Source: Ornithinimicrobium sediminis (GTDB lineage Bacteria > Actinomycetota > Actinomycetes > Actinomycetales > Dermatophilaceae). From it: DNA of 64,000 nucleotides. Positions 45,512-55,242 of this stretch are shown here, piece after piece. The stretch spans positions 1 through 64,000 of the forward strand of contig NZ_JAJSDQ010000001.1 in the NCBI RefSeq assembly GCF_021272345.1, written 5' to 3'. The notes beneath the pieces were generated by a model. It did no database searches, was not told where the DNA came from, and saw only the letters and a program-made list of their open reading frames with translations. A program made the position numbers and the translations under genes. Position 1 is the first letter of the stretch; each line of letters opens with the position of its first letter.

Positions 45512-48500
45512 TCAGGCTCCCGGGGCGAAGGCCGCGCAGTAGGCGGACCAGGCGTCGCTGTGGCCGTCGGCGTCCGGCGGCATGATGTCCTTCAGGACGG
45601 GGTCGCCCTTGGACCCGGCGAGGCGGCGCTCGCAGGTGACGGTGACCGAGGCGGAGAAGAAGAGCACCTCGACCTCGACCACCAGGGATGCTTTGCCGAC
45701 CATCTTGCCGGTCGGGAAGTCGTAGGTGAGGGACAGCTCCAGGGTGATGGAGGCGGAGATGAGGCCCAGCACGTCGACCTCGCCGCGGATGCGGAAGTAG
45801 CCGGTCAGCGACCCGGCCTCGCCCTCGAGCCTGAGGTAGACCCCGACCGAGACCGAGACCGAGCCGGAGGCGACCCCGAGGTCGACCGACAGGGAGGCCG
45901 CGGCCTCCAGGCCCATCTCGAGCGCGACCATGCCCATCGGTGAGAGCCGCAGGGCGACCCACCCGCCCCCACCGATGCACATCACGGTGAGGCGGAACGG
46001 CGAGTCCTTGGAGCAGAAGGAGAACCCCACCGTGACGGCGTCACCCAGGAAGGGCACCCGGGCGTCGGCGCCCAGTGCGATGTTCTCCAGGCTGAACACC
46101 CCGACCGAGACGTTGGGCAGCTCGAGGTCGAAGCCCGCGGTGACCCCGTCGGGGGCCACGTCGACGTAGGGCGGGTCGGCGAACCCGTCGAAGGGGATCA
46201 TCCGGCGCAGCGTCTCGACGAAGCCGAGCGCTCCGAGGAACTCCATGCCGTCGAAGACGACGTCGACCTCGGGCGCGCTGCCGGAGCTGACGCGGAAGCC
46301 GATGCGCGAGAAGTTCATCGCCATCAGCGGCTCACCCGGCAGCAGCTGCAGGGCGAAGGTGCGCAGCTCGGCGCTGACGTCGACACTCGGAGCGCCCTGC
46401 GCACCGGCTCGCACCTCCACGGCCAGACCGAAGCCGAGCCGGTCCTTGGCGTGGAAGACCGGGGCGGCCTCGGACGGCCAGCTGCCGATCTCGGGCCGCC
46501 ACTCGAAGCGGGCCGTCACGCCGTCGGCCGGGGTGAGCAGGTCGTCGGCGAAGTCAACGACGGCCTGGAGGAGCTCGGCTGCCGAGAGGATCGCGTCGAG
46601 CGCCTCCAGCGGCTTGGCGAGGGAGGAGCGGACCGCCACGGGCAGCCGTGGGTGCACCAGAGCGGTGCGCAGCGCCTGCAGGGCGCTGAGCACCTCGGCT
46701 GCTGCGTCCTCGACGGCCGTGACGCCGGCCGGGTTCCCGGCGAGGCCCGCGAGGGCGGTGGCCAGGGTCTGGAGGCGGCCGCGCAACGGTGCGGCAGCCG
46801 TGTCCAGCGCGTCCTGTGCGTCCTGGATGGCCTGGGTGGCCCCGGTGTGGGCACCGTTGAGGCCCGCCTGGGCCAGGTCCTCGGCGAGCCGGGCCTGGGC
46901 CGCGGTGACCGCCGCCTGCAGCCGCTCCACCTCGGCGCCGACCGCGGTGACGGTGTCGAGGGCCTCGGTGACGAAGCTCGGTGCCGCCGAGAGGTCCAAG
47001 GGCTGACCGGTGACGGCCTCGATGAGCTCGACGAGGTCGAACAGGCCGAACAGCTTCGGCAGCGCTCCCTGCAGGAAGGCCGCGGCGTCGAACCGGCCGT
47101 CGGCCAGCCCTCCGGCGGTGGACCCGTCGTCGCCCACGGCTCCGAGGGAGCGGGACAGGGCGCGGACCATGAGGTTCGGCGAGACGAAGCCGCCGGCCTG
47201 GTCGGTGCCGGTGGAGAAGTCCAGCCCCACCGGGGGGCCGGCCAGGGTCAGGAACAGGCCGGAGGGGTTCAGCGTCCCGAAGCCCAGGGCGGTGTCACCA
47301 CCGGGCTCCGTGGCCAGGTAGGCGTCGGCGAAGGTGAGGTCGACCCCCGGCGCCTGGCCCGCCAGGTGCCGCAGTGCCGGGACCACGGCGTTGCTGCTGG
47401 TCAGGAAGGGGCGGGAGGTGTACTCGTCGACGTCGGTGTGCCCGTCCCAGGACAGCGTGTTGACCTCCAGCCGGGTGTCGCCGTGCGCGGCCGGGGCCGC
47501 GAAGGAGACGAGCTGTCCGCGAGCGTCGACGACCCGGTGGGTGGCGTAGGCGTCGGACACCGCCTGCCCGGTCTGGGCGGGGGTGTTGTCGGAGCGCAGG
47601 TCGTCGATCGCCGCCTCCGGCACGAAGAGGAGCGGGGCCGAGAGCGAGACCGTCTCCCCCGCCCGGTCCACCCCGGTGAGGTCCCACCGGAACGGCACGC
47701 CGCCCCGGTGCGGGAAGAACATGGTGGTCGGCTCCTCAGGGACCGGGTCCAGGTCCGGGGTGACCAGGGGCTCCAGGGTCACCTGGTGCAGCGGGGTGTC
47801 CCGCTGCGACCAGGAGCGCACGGTCTCGCGGAGCACGATGAAGAACCGCTGGCGCAGGTATGCCGTGCGGCTGGGCTCGTGGACCTTGCGCTCGGTGAGC
47901 TTGACCAGCTCGCAACGGTGACCGAACGGGAAGAGGAAGCCCGGGTAGGTGAGCCGGACATAGGAGTCGCGCCCCATGTCGGCGACATGGCGGTAGGAGG
48001 AGATCTTGGTGATCGTGCCGCCCCAGCCCTCCAGCGAGCTCCACTGCGTGGTGTCCCAGGCGCCACGCCAGTCGACCCAGGCCCCGAGCGCGGACAGGTG
48101 CAGCCTGCGCACCCGGAAGGGCACCGGGGTCACCCCCTCGTGCGTCGCCGCGCTCTGCCGCACCAGCGTGCGGCGGTCGACCGGGGTCGTGGACATCAGG
48201 ACGACGTCCTGGTCCTCGGCGAGGTCGGGTGCCTCCAGGTCGCGCGCCCAGACGGCACGCACCACCCGCTGGAGGTGGTCGTCGGTGTGGCCCTGGAACT
48301 GCTGCTCCTCGTCCTCGACGCGGGTGGTCAGCCGGGTGTGCCACAGCTGGGCCCTGCTCGCGTCGTCGCCGGCGGTCACCGGCTCGACGTCGTGCACGAA
48401 GGCGCCGTGTGCAGCGCTCGGCGAGACCACGAGCCGGTAGGGCACCTCGAGGGCAGTCTCGTCGGCAGCCGGCGGCCGGGGTCGCACCGGCCGGACCGGC

Positions 48501-49129
48501 CGCAGCGGGCGGGTCGGGCGCACCGGCCTGCCCGGGGCCGCCACCACCCCCGGCAGCCCCTCGACCGCCCTCCCCAGCACGCCGTGGCTGATGCCACGCA
48601 CCATACGGACGGTGCGGGCCGCCACGGCAGCGCGGGTCAGGGTGCGCGGTCCCGCCAGGGTCACGTCGTCCAGGCGGACCTCCTCGAAGACCCACGGCGG
48701 CAGCACGAAGCCGCCCGGTCCGGCGGCCGGGGAGAGGTCCTCGGGGTAGCTGTCCGGGCCGGGCGTGGCCAGCGGCGCGACCCGCAGCCGCAGCCGCGGC
48801 AGGGCCGCGAGGACCCCGGCCAGGGACCAGGGCACCTCGGTCCCCGGTGGCAGGTCGTAGACCAGGCGGGACGGGCGGGCCGCCCGGTGCCCGGCGACGA
48901 GGTCGACCTCGGGGGGCTCCGGGCTGCCGAGGTACTCCGGGTAGGCCTGCTCCCCCAGGTGCTGGAAGGCGAGGTCGACGACGAGGTGGCCGCTCTCCCG
49001 CCCTGTGCGCAGGACGGGTCCGTGCCCGTCACGACGGAGCGTGGCGCCGACGGCGGTCACCCGCAGGTCGAGCAGGTCCTTCGGCCGGAGCAGCCGGGCG
49101 GTGGTGGCTCTGCGACGGATCGGAGGCAT
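45512..49129 (-). CDS. giant protein of unknown family, 1205 aa
   Basis: Not recognised. ATG 49129 has a GGGGAG SD 7 nt upstream. The N-terminal half is mixed beta, with an Arg-Pro linker at about residue 200-220. An Ala/Leu-rich helical block at about 700-870 looks like coiled coil. The last roughly 300 residues are repeated amphipathic beta strands (VSVGVFSLENIALGADARVP, then SLSVDLGVASGSVSVSVGVY), suggesting a long beta-groove or barrel-like sheet. There is no signal peptide, and it ends in a Cys-containing tail. It is first in a two-gene operon with the 1572-aa gene, behind a 126-nt promoter region. Confidence 0.85.
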   Translation of the reverse strand: MPPIRRRATTARLLRPKDLLDLRVTAVGATLRRDGHGPVLRTGRESGHLVVDLAFQHLGEQAYPEYLGSPEPPEVDLVAGHRAARPSRLVYDLPPGTEVPWSLAGVLAALPRLRLRVAPLATPGPDSYPEDLSPAAGPGGFVLPPWVFEEVRLDDVTLAGPRTLTRAAVAARTVRMVRGISHGVLGRAVEGLPGVVAAPGRPVRPTRPLRPVRPVRPRPPAADETALEVPYRLVVSPSAAHGAFVHDVEPVTAGDDASRAQLWHTRLTTRVEDEEQQFQGHTDDHLQRVVRAVWARDLEAPDLAEDQDVVLMSTTPVDRRTLVRQSAATHEGVTPVPFRVRRLHLSALGAWVDWRGAWDTTQWSSLEGWGGTITKISSYRHVADMGRDSYVRLTYPGFLFPFGHRCELVKLTERKVHEPSRTAYLRQRFFIVLRETVRSWSQRDTPLHQVTLEPLVTPDLDPVPEEPTTMFFPHRGGVPFRWDLTGVDRAGETVSLSAPLLFVPEAAIDDLRSDNTPAQTGQAVSDAYATHRVVDARGQLVSFAAPAAHGDTRLEVNTLSWDGHTDVDEYTSRPFLTSSNAVVPALRHLAGQAPGVDLTFADAYLATEPGGDTALGFGTLNPSGLFLTLAGPPVGLDFSTGTDQAGGFVSPNLMVRALSRSLGAVGDDGSTAGGLADGRFDAAAFLQGALPKLFGLFDLVELIEAVTGQPLDLSAAPSFVTEALDTVTAVGAEVERLQAAVTAAQARLAEDLAQAGLNGAHTGATQAIQDAQDALDTAAAPLRGRLQTLATALAGLAGNPAGVTAVEDAAAEVLSALQALRTALVHPRLPVAVRSSLAKPLEALDAILSAAELLQAVVDFADDLLTPADGVTARFEWRPEIGSWPSEAAPVFHAKDRLGFGLAVEVRAGAQGAPSVDVSAELRTFALQLLPGEPLMAMNFSRIGFRVSSGSAPEVDVVFDGMEFLGALGFVETLRRMIPFDGFADPPYVDVAPDGVTAGFDLELPNVSVGVFSLENIALGADARVPFLGDAVTVGFSFCSKDSPFRLTVMCIGGGGWVALRLSPMGMVALEMGLEAAASLSVDLGVASGSVSVSVGVYLRLEGEAGSLTGYFRIRGEVDVLGLISASITLELSLTYDFPTGKMVGKASLVVEVEVLFFSASVTVTCERRLAGSKGDPVLKDIMPPDADGHSDAWSAYCAAFAPGA

Positions 49130-49255
49130 AGGACCGCTCCCCAGCGTCGGGGGATGTCCCGGGTTAGGGCACCGGCCCCGTGGGTCCGAGGCTAGTGGTC
49201 ACGGCGACGCTTGGGAACACCTTCGGCCCAGGGGCGAGGCGTCAGCGCTCAAGGC

Positions 49256-50917
49256 TCACAACCCCAGTGCCCGGGCCACCTGGGCACCGCCCATCTCGGC
49301 GATGACGCCCGGGTCACCGACGACGACGAGCCGGTCGGTGGCGCGGGACATCCCGACGTACAGCCGCTCCCGCGAGCGCTGGCGCGACTCCGCCTCGTTG
49401 ACGCACAGCACCACGGCCTGACGCTCCAGCCCCTTGCAGCCGAGCACGTGACCGTAGAAGACCTCCTCGGCGTCCCAGAAGCTCTGCCAGTAGCCGTCCT
49501 GGCCGCGGCTGTCCTGCAGCTCGACCTGCTGGGGGTGACGATGGCCGGTGGTGAGCAGCGCGACGTGCAGGGGCTCCCAGCCCTCGTCGAGCAGCGCCTC
49601 GACCTGGTCGTCGGCGACGTCGAGGGCGTCGTCGGCGGGTGCCGCGACGAAGGAGACCTCCGCACCGGAGCCGCCCATGAGCCGCATCCTCATCGGGGCC
49701 AGCGGAGCGAAGACCTCCGCGATCTGCCGGGTGTTGCGCAGGTTGTGGTCGAGCACGAGCGGCACGAGCTCCACGGGAGGGCGCCCGAAGCGCGGGAAGA
49801 TGCGCTGGTTCTCGTCGGAGTAGACGAACAGGCCGCCGGCCTCCTCGTCGCGCAGTGCCCGGATGAGGGGTGACCACCACGACTCGGCGAAGTCCTGTGC
49901 CTCGTCGACGACGATCGCGTCGAAGCGCTCCTTGTCCTGCAGCTGCTGGGCCAGGTCACCCATGAGGCCCGGCAGCGAGACCTCCCAGAAGTCGCTGTCC
50001 TCCCGCGACCCCTCCGGCGCGCCCCACTGCATACCGAGCTCGTGGAAGGTCCCGACGAAGGCCGGACGGTGCCGGCGGGGCAGCGCGGCCACCTGTCGTT
50101 TCAGGTAGCCGGCCAGGCCGATGGAGTAGCACAGCAGCGCCACCCGCTGCGCAGGACGGCCGTTGCCACCCCGGGTGAGGTCCTTGGCCTGGGTCAGCGC
50201 CAGGATCGTCTTGCCGCTGCCGGCACCCCCGCGCACCTCCACGCGGTGCAGCAGCCGGGTCACCTTGAGCAGCAGTGCCTGCTCCTGGGTGAGCCGGTCG
50301 GCGACGGCCTCGCGCTCGTCCGCCTCCGCCACGACGTCGGGACGGGGCCGGTGACGGCCGCGGACGATCTCACAGACCAGCTCGACGTCGTCATGGCTCG
50401 GCACGCGGTGGCCGGACTCCTGACGGGTCGCGACCTCGCGGAGCCGCTCGGCGAGGGAGCCCATGTCCTCCCTGCCGTGCACGGCCCAGCGGGGGCAGTC
50501 AGGCGTCGCGAAGTCGTCGTCGAGGTGCGTGAACGGTGTGACGACCGCATGCCCCCAGCGCACCCGGGTGCGGGAGGAGTGGGCCCAGCCCGGGTCGCTC
50601 TCGACGTAGTGCCGCAGCGCGTACTTGCCGTCCCGGGCCTGGTCGACAGGGTGGATCCGACGGGTCTGCCCACCGCTGTGCTGCCACCACCGGCCCTCGT
50701 CGTCGACCGAGACGGACCCGCCCTTGACCTCGACCACGACGATGCCGACCTCGGGCATGAGGACGACGAGGTCGAGCTCGTGGTCCTTGCCCTCGGTGAG
50801 CCTCAGGTTGGCGAGCACCACGTCGTCGGACGTCAGCGCGCCGACGACGTGGCGCCACACCAGCGCCTCGGACTCGGTCGTGAAGACGGGCTCCGGTGGG
50901 ACGGCACGGGCTGGCAC
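49256..50917 (-). CDS. NERD-domain UvrD-like helicase
   Basis: Protein of 553 aa. An N-terminal NERD nuclease-related domain has HELDLVVL (Asp49) and VVEVKGG (Glu63, Lys65), the PD-(D/E)XK pattern. A superfamily 1 helicase core follows, with Walker A GGAGSGKT at 230-237, DEAQDF at 338-343, and late motifs VLGCKGLE and ERLYVGMSRATDRLVV. It is compact compared with UvrD and is often annotated as a DNA/RNA helicase. The start is GTG 50917 with an AGGAGG SD. Likely roles are DNA processing or anti-mobile-element defence; it stands beside the giant gene pair on the same strand. Confidence 0.87.
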   Translation of the reverse strand: MPARAVPPEPVFTTESEALVWRHVVGALTSDDVVLANLRLTEGKDHELDLVVLMPEVGIVVVEVKGGSVSVDDEGRWWQHSGGQTRRIHPVDQARDGKYALRHYVESDPGWAHSSRTRVRWGHAVVTPFTHLDDDFATPDCPRWAVHGREDMGSLAERLREVATRQESGHRVPSHDDVELVCEIVRGRHRPRPDVVAEADEREAVADRLTQEQALLLKVTRLLHRVEVRGGAGSGKTILALTQAKDLTRGGNGRPAQRVALLCYSIGLAGYLKRQVAALPRRHRPAFVGTFHELGMQWGAPEGSREDSDFWEVSLPGLMGDLAQQLQDKERFDAIVVDEAQDFAESWWSPLIRALRDEEAGGLFVYSDENQRIFPRFGRPPVELVPLVLDHNLRNTRQIAEVFAPLAPMRMRLMGGSGAEVSFVAAPADDALDVADDQVEALLDEGWEPLHVALLTTGHRHPQQVELQDSRGQDGYWQSFWDAEEVFYGHVLGCKGLERQAVVLCVNEAESRQRSRERLYVGMSRATDRLVVVGDPGVIAEMGGAQVARALGL

Positions 50918-50984
50918 GAGGACGGACCTCCTGGTCTCGCGGACACCCGCAGTCTAGGCGCGCACGACGACCACCTCAGCGGAG

Positions 50985-51332
50985 CTACGCCGTCTCGGTG
51001 AGCACCGTGCGCAGACCGGCAAGGGCCTGCTCACCACCACGACGGTAGGCGTCCCAGTCGCGTCCCTGACCGGGCACGGGCAGGGCAGCCCAGGCTTCGG
51101 CCGCGCCGTCCAGCACAGCCTCAGCGGTCGCCGACGGCTCCCGGCGGGCCCGGCGTGCCACCAGGCCGAGCGCCACGCTCTCGCCCTCACGCAGCTTCGC
51201 TGCCTCATGCGCCGGCAGCGACCCGTCGAGCCGACAGGAGGCCCCACCGGCGAGCAGCGCCGACCAGGCCTCGTTCGCCAGTCGGCGTCGCTCGGCCGCC
51301 AGCTCGGCCAGTGCGCCACTCGACAGGCTCAT
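50985..51332 (-). CDS. hypothetical helical protein, 115 aa
   Basis: Starts at ATG 51332 (MSLSSGALAELA). Almost entirely Ala/Leu/Arg/Glu helices, with no membrane segment or known motif. It lies 67 nt upstream of the NERD-helicase gene on the same strand and could be a small partner of it. The opposite strand is also open here, but its composition is poorer. Confidence 0.6.
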   Translation of the reverse strand: MSLSSGALAELAAERRRLANEAWSALLAGGASCRLDGSLPAHEAAKLREGESVALGLVARRARREPSATAEAVLDGAAEAWAALPVPGQGRDWDAYRRGGEQALAGLRTVLTETA

Positions 51333-51399
51333 GGCTGGAGAACGGGTTCGTCGCGGTCGGCCATTCCCCGACGCCTCGTGCCTACCGCCGGAGGCTCAG

Positions 51400-51434
51400 C
51401 ACCGGGCCCGGCGCGGTGAGCGCCGGACCCGGTG
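51400..51434 (-). terminator. 15-bp terminator after nrdJ
   Basis: Arms 51400-51414 and 51420-51434 pair with one mismatch (CACCGGG.CCGGCGC) around GGTGA, 19 nt beyond the nrdJ stop. Confidence 0.8.
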
Positions 51435-51453
51435 GTGGCGGACTCTCGACCGG

Positions 51454-54291
51454 TCAGCTGCAGCCGCTGGTGCTGCCGCAGCCCTCACAGACGTAGCAGG
51501 ACCCTGCGGGTCGCATCTTGGTGCCGCAGGTCATGCAGATCGGCGCGTCGGCCGACTTGCCCTGGAGCTGCTCGAACAGCTCGGTGCTCGAGTGGATCGC
51601 GGGCTCCTCCGTGCGCTCCTGGCGCCTGGACGCCGGGGCGGGCGACTGGCTGTAGGACTCCAGCTCGTCCTCGTAGTCCTCCTCGTCCGAGGCGGACTCC
51701 CCCGGGGCGTAGGAACCGGTCTCGAGCTGACGGGAACGCTCCTCGGCGGTGTGGATCCCCATGAACGAACGGGTCTCGAAGTCCATGTAGTCCAGGGCGA
51801 GCCGACGGAACACGTAGTCCATCAGGGACTGGGACATGCGCACGTCGGGGTCGTCGGTCAGACCGGCGGGCTCGAAGCGCAGGTTGGTGAACTTCTCGAC
51901 GTAGGTCTCCAGCGGCACGCCGTACTGCAGGCCGACCGAGACAGCAATCGAGAAGGCGTCCATGACTCCGGCCAGGGTCGACCCCTGCTTGCCGAACTTG
52001 AGGAAGATCTCACCGAGCTGGCCGTCGTCGTAGGTGCCTGCGGTCAGGTAGCCCTCGGCCCCACCGACGGCGAACGACGTCGTCTGGCTGGTGCGACGCT
52101 TGGGGAGGCGCTTGCGGACGGGACGGTACTCGACGACCTTCTCGACCTTGGCCTCGACGGACTCGTCCTGCTTCTTCTCCTCCTTCTTGCCGTCCGACAG
52201 CGGCTGACCGACCTTGCAGTTGTCGCGGTAGACGGCGAGCGCCTTGAGGCCCAGCGTCCAGCCCTGCAGGTAGACCTCGGCAATCTCCTCGACGGTCGCG
52301 GACTCGGGCAGGTTCACCGTCTTGGAGATCGCACCGGACAGGAAGGGCTGGGTCGCCGCCATCATGCGCACGTGGCCCATGGGCTTGATCGCCCGTGCAC
52401 CCATGGCGCAGTCGAAGACCTCGTAGTGCTCCGGCTTCAGGCCCGGGGCGTCGATGACGTGGCCCTTCTCGGCGATGTGCTCGACGACGGCCTCGATCGT
52501 CTCCTCGGTGTAGCCGAGCATGTCCAGAGCCCGCGGGATCGTCTGGTTGACGATCTGCATCGAGCCGCCGCCGACGAGCTTCTTGAACTTGACCAGCGAG
52601 AAGTCCGGCTCGATGCCGGTGGTGTCGCAGTCCATCATGAAGCCGATGGTGCCGGTGGGGGCCAGCACCGACGCCTGGGCGTTGCGGTAGCCGTTCTTCT
52701 CGCCCACCTTCACCACGGAGTCCCACGCCTTCGTGGCGGCCTTGTGGATCTCGGAGTCCATGGCGTGCAGCGGACGCAGCGCGTCGTTGGCGGCCTGGTG
52801 CTTGCGCATGACCCGCTTGTGCGGGTCCGCGTTGCGGGCGTAGCCGGCATACGGACCGACGATCCCCGCCAGCTCGGCCGACCGCTTGTAGGCAGCCCCG
52901 GTGAGCAGGGAGGTCAGGCTCGCGGCCAGCGCGCGCCCGCCTTCGGAGTCGTAGCCACGGCCGGTCGCCATTAGCAGGGCACCGAGGTTGGCGTAGCCGA
53001 TGCCCAGCTGCCGGAAGTCACGCGTGGTCTCGCCGATGGACTCGGTCGGGAAGTCGGCGAAGCAGATCGAGATGTCCATCGCGGTGATGACCATCTCGAC
53101 GACCTTCTGGTAGGTCTCCACGTCGAAGGTGTTGTCGTCGCGCAGGAACTTGAGCAGGTTGAGGCTGGCCAGGTTGCAGCTGGAGTTGTCGAGCGACATG
53201 TACTCCGAGCACGGGTTGGACGCCGTGATGCGGCCGGTCTCGGGGTTCGTGTGCCAGTCGTTGATGGTGTCGTCGTACTGCAGGCCAGGGTCTGCGCACT
53301 CCCACGCGGCCTGGGCGATCTTGTCGAACAGCTCGCGGGCGTCGACCGTCTCGATGACCTCACCGGTCATCCGGGAGGTCAGGCCGAACTCGGTGCCGTC
53401 CTCGACAGCACGCATGAACGCGTCGCTCACACGCACGGAGTTGTTCGCGTTCTGGTACTGCACCGAGACGATGTCGGACCCACCGAGGTCCATGTCGAAG
53501 CCGGCGTCCCGCAGCGCGCGGATCTTGTCCTCCTCGCGTGCCTTGGTCATCACGAACTCCTCGATGTCCGGGTGGTCGACGTCCAGCACGACCATCTTGG
53601 CCGCGCGACGGGTCGCGCCACCGGACTTGATCGTGCCGGCCGAGGCGTCGGCGCCACGCATGAAGGAGACCGGACCTGATGCGGTGCCGCCGGAGGAGAG
53701 CAGCTCCTTGGAGGAACGGATGCGGGACAGGTTCAGCCCGGCCCCGGAACCGCCCTTGAAGATGAACCCCTCCTCCTTGTACCAGTTGAGGATCGAGTCC
53801 ATCGAGTCGTCCACCGAGAGGATGAAGCAGGCGCTGACCTGCTGCGGGCTCTGGGTGCCCACGTTGAACCACACCGGGGAGTTGAAGCTGAAGACCTGGT
53901 GCACCAGCGCGTAGGTCAGCTCGTGCTCGAAGACCTCAGCGTCCTCGTCCGTGGCGAAGTAGCCGTGCTCCTTGCCCGCGCGGGTGTAGGTCAGCACGAC
54001 ACGGTCGATGAGCTGCTTGAGGCCCTTCTCGCGCTCGGGGGTGCCCACAGCACCGCGGAAGTACTTGGTCGTGACGATCGTCGAGGCGTTGACCGACCAG
54101 AAGTCCGGGAACTCCACGCCGCGCTGCTCGAAGATGACGTCCCCCGTCTTCCAGTTCTGCTGGACGACGTCGCGCTGCTCCCAGGTGACCTGGTCGTAGG
54201 GGTGCACCCCGGGCGTGGTGAAGATGCGCTCGATGGTCAGGCCCTTGTCGGCCCGACGCGAACGGGACTTGGCCCCGGTCGTCTCCGTCAT
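51454..54291 (-). CDS. nrdJ: vitamin B12-dependent ribonucleotide reductase
   Basis: Class II (adenosylcobalamin) ribonucleotide reductase of 945 aa, reducing ribonucleotides to deoxyribonucleotides with or without oxygen. Visible hallmarks are FNSPVWFNVG, KGGSGAGLNLSRIR, NPCSEYMSLD with the catalytic-site Cys, and APTGTIGFMMDCDTTGIEPD. A C-terminal zinc-ribbon-like tail, CMTCGTKM...CEGCG, ends in a redox-active cysteine region. It lies 51 nt downstream of nrdR with the same orientation, so it is probably one transcript under NrdR control. An exact repressor box is not certain. Confidence 0.97.
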   Translation of the reverse strand: MTETTGAKSRSRRADKGLTIERIFTTPGVHPYDQVTWEQRDVVQQNWKTGDVIFEQRGVEFPDFWSVNASTIVTTKYFRGAVGTPEREKGLKQLIDRVVLTYTRAGKEHGYFATDEDAEVFEHELTYALVHQVFSFNSPVWFNVGTQSPQQVSACFILSVDDSMDSILNWYKEEGFIFKGGSGAGLNLSRIRSSKELLSSGGTASGPVSFMRGADASAGTIKSGGATRRAAKMVVLDVDHPDIEEFVMTKAREEDKIRALRDAGFDMDLGGSDIVSVQYQNANNSVRVSDAFMRAVEDGTEFGLTSRMTGEVIETVDARELFDKIAQAAWECADPGLQYDDTINDWHTNPETGRITASNPCSEYMSLDNSSCNLASLNLLKFLRDDNTFDVETYQKVVEMVITAMDISICFADFPTESIGETTRDFRQLGIGYANLGALLMATGRGYDSEGGRALAASLTSLLTGAAYKRSAELAGIVGPYAGYARNADPHKRVMRKHQAANDALRPLHAMDSEIHKAATKAWDSVVKVGEKNGYRNAQASVLAPTGTIGFMMDCDTTGIEPDFSLVKFKKLVGGGSMQIVNQTIPRALDMLGYTEETIEAVVEHIAEKGHVIDAPGLKPEHYEVFDCAMGARAIKPMGHVRMMAATQPFLSGAISKTVNLPESATVEEIAEVYLQGWTLGLKALAVYRDNCKVGQPLSDGKKEEKKQDESVEAKVEKVVEYRPVRKRLPKRRTSQTTSFAVGGAEGYLTAGTYDDGQLGEIFLKFGKQGSTLAGVMDAFSIAVSVGLQYGVPLETYVEKFTNLRFEPAGLTDDPDVRMSQSLMDYVFRRLALDYMDFETRSFMGIHTAEERSRQLETGSYAPGESASDEEDYEDELESYSQSPAPASRRQERTEEPAIHSSTELFEQLQGKSADAPICMTCGTKMRPAGSCYVCEGCGSTSGCS

Positions 54292-54342
54292 GTCCCTTGC
54301 TCCTTGTGCCTCGGTGTTGGGTGGATCTCGTGCTCGTGGTCT

Positions 54343-54831
54343 CTAGTGGTCAACGCTTGCAGGGCCCACCGACATACCCGCTGCGTCACGCTCGGAGCGC
54401 AGCAGGGTGATGGCGGCCTGGAAGTCGTCGAGGGAGTCGAAGGCCTGGTAGACCGACGCGAAACGCAGGTAGGCGACCTCGTCCAGCTGCCTGAGCGGGG
54501 CGAGGATTGCCATGCCGACCTCGTGCGCGTCGAGCTCTGCCTGACCCGACGCCCGGATGGTCTCCTCGACGGTCTGGCCGAGCCGCTGCAGGTCGTCCTC
54601 GGTGACGGGCCGTCCCTGGCACGCCTTGCGCACACCGGCCAGCACCTTGTCGCGGCTGAACGGCTCGGTCGCCCCGGAACGCTTGATGACCGACAGCGTC
54701 GCCGTCTCGACCGTGCCGAAGCGACGGCCGCACTCGGGGCACTGGCGGCGCCGCCGGATGACGGTGCCCTCCTCCTGCACCCTGCTGTCCACGACGCGGG
54801 AGTCGGTGTGCCGGCAGAACGGGCAGTGCAT
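54343..54831 (-). CDS. nrdR: transcriptional repressor NrdR
   Basis: Protein of 162 aa. The N-terminal zinc ribbon has [17 protein letters not shown] and QCPECGRRF (four Cys). The ATP-cone that senses dATP/ATP follows ([16 protein letters not shown], later [11 protein letters not shown]). It represses ribonucleotide reductase genes, and here it precedes nrdJ. The start is ATG 54831 after AAGGAGGAGGAG; an upstream extension has no SD and unlikely sequence. Confidence 0.97.
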   Translation of the reverse strand: MHCPFCRHTDSRVVDSRVQEEGTVIRRRRQCPECGRRFGTVETATLSVIKRSGATEPFSRDKVLAGVRKACQGRPVTEDDLQRLGQTVEETIRASGQAELDAHEVGMAILAPLRQLDEVAYLRFASVYQAFDSLDDFQAAITLLRSERDAAGMSVGPASVDH

Positions 54832-55242
54832 GGCTCCTCCTCCTTGGCAGTGTGGGGTCGACGACGACACCCTGTGGTGGGATGTGCCTGGGTATGACGT
54901 TGGGGACGACCTGTGGACGACGTGTGGCTCACGGCCCCCAGATGTGCACAACATGTGGACGAATCACAGGTGTGTAACTACTAGATATGGGGATAGTAGG
55001 CACGTTGTGACCCAGGACGCAAGAGCAACGCCCGCCGTGTCGGCATGTCGCCTCCTCACGCGCCCGGACGACGGCCGAGCCCCCGGCTCTGGGTGCGCAG
55101 CGGCACGCTGATGGCAGCCCGGAGGCGCCAAGCCTTACCAAGTCTTTACCTGTGGATGACGGCACAGGGGCCCTGGATCGGTGACACTGGTGGCCGCTGC
55201 GGCGGTCCGCAGCAGTCCAGAGTCCAGATGGAGGGGGATCCC
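54832..55242. other. 410-bp regulatory region between nrdR and the DUF6318 lipoprotein gene
   Basis: No gene is supported here. Its centre (about 54900-55010) is less GC-rich than the flanks. It holds two TGTGGACGA nonamers (54912-54920 and 54954-54962), each one mismatch from the actinobacterial DnaA box on the opposite strand (TCGTCCACA against TTGTCCACA). It also holds a TGTGCACA palindrome and the 22-bp inverted repeat listed next. It drives nrdR-nrdJ to the left and the lipoprotein pair to the right. Confidence 0.55.
54978..54999. promoter_or_regulatory. 22-bp inverted repeat upstream of nrdR
   Basis: CTACTA-GATATGGGGA-TAGTAG: perfect 6-bp arms separated by 10 bp, about 150 nt before the nrdR start. 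The size and AT-rich arms recall NrdR boxes (ACACTATATATAGTGT type), but the match is loose. On the minus strand TACTAT could be a -10. Confidence 0.45.

Noticed and set aside
46451-49195. 914-codon plus-strand frame
   Set aside because: Shadow of the 1205-aa gene; no SD and no hydrophobic-polar periodicity.
54832-55242. Cobalamin riboswitch for nrdJ
   Set aside because: No B12-box-like core or matching stem arrangement could be found, and nrdR lies between.
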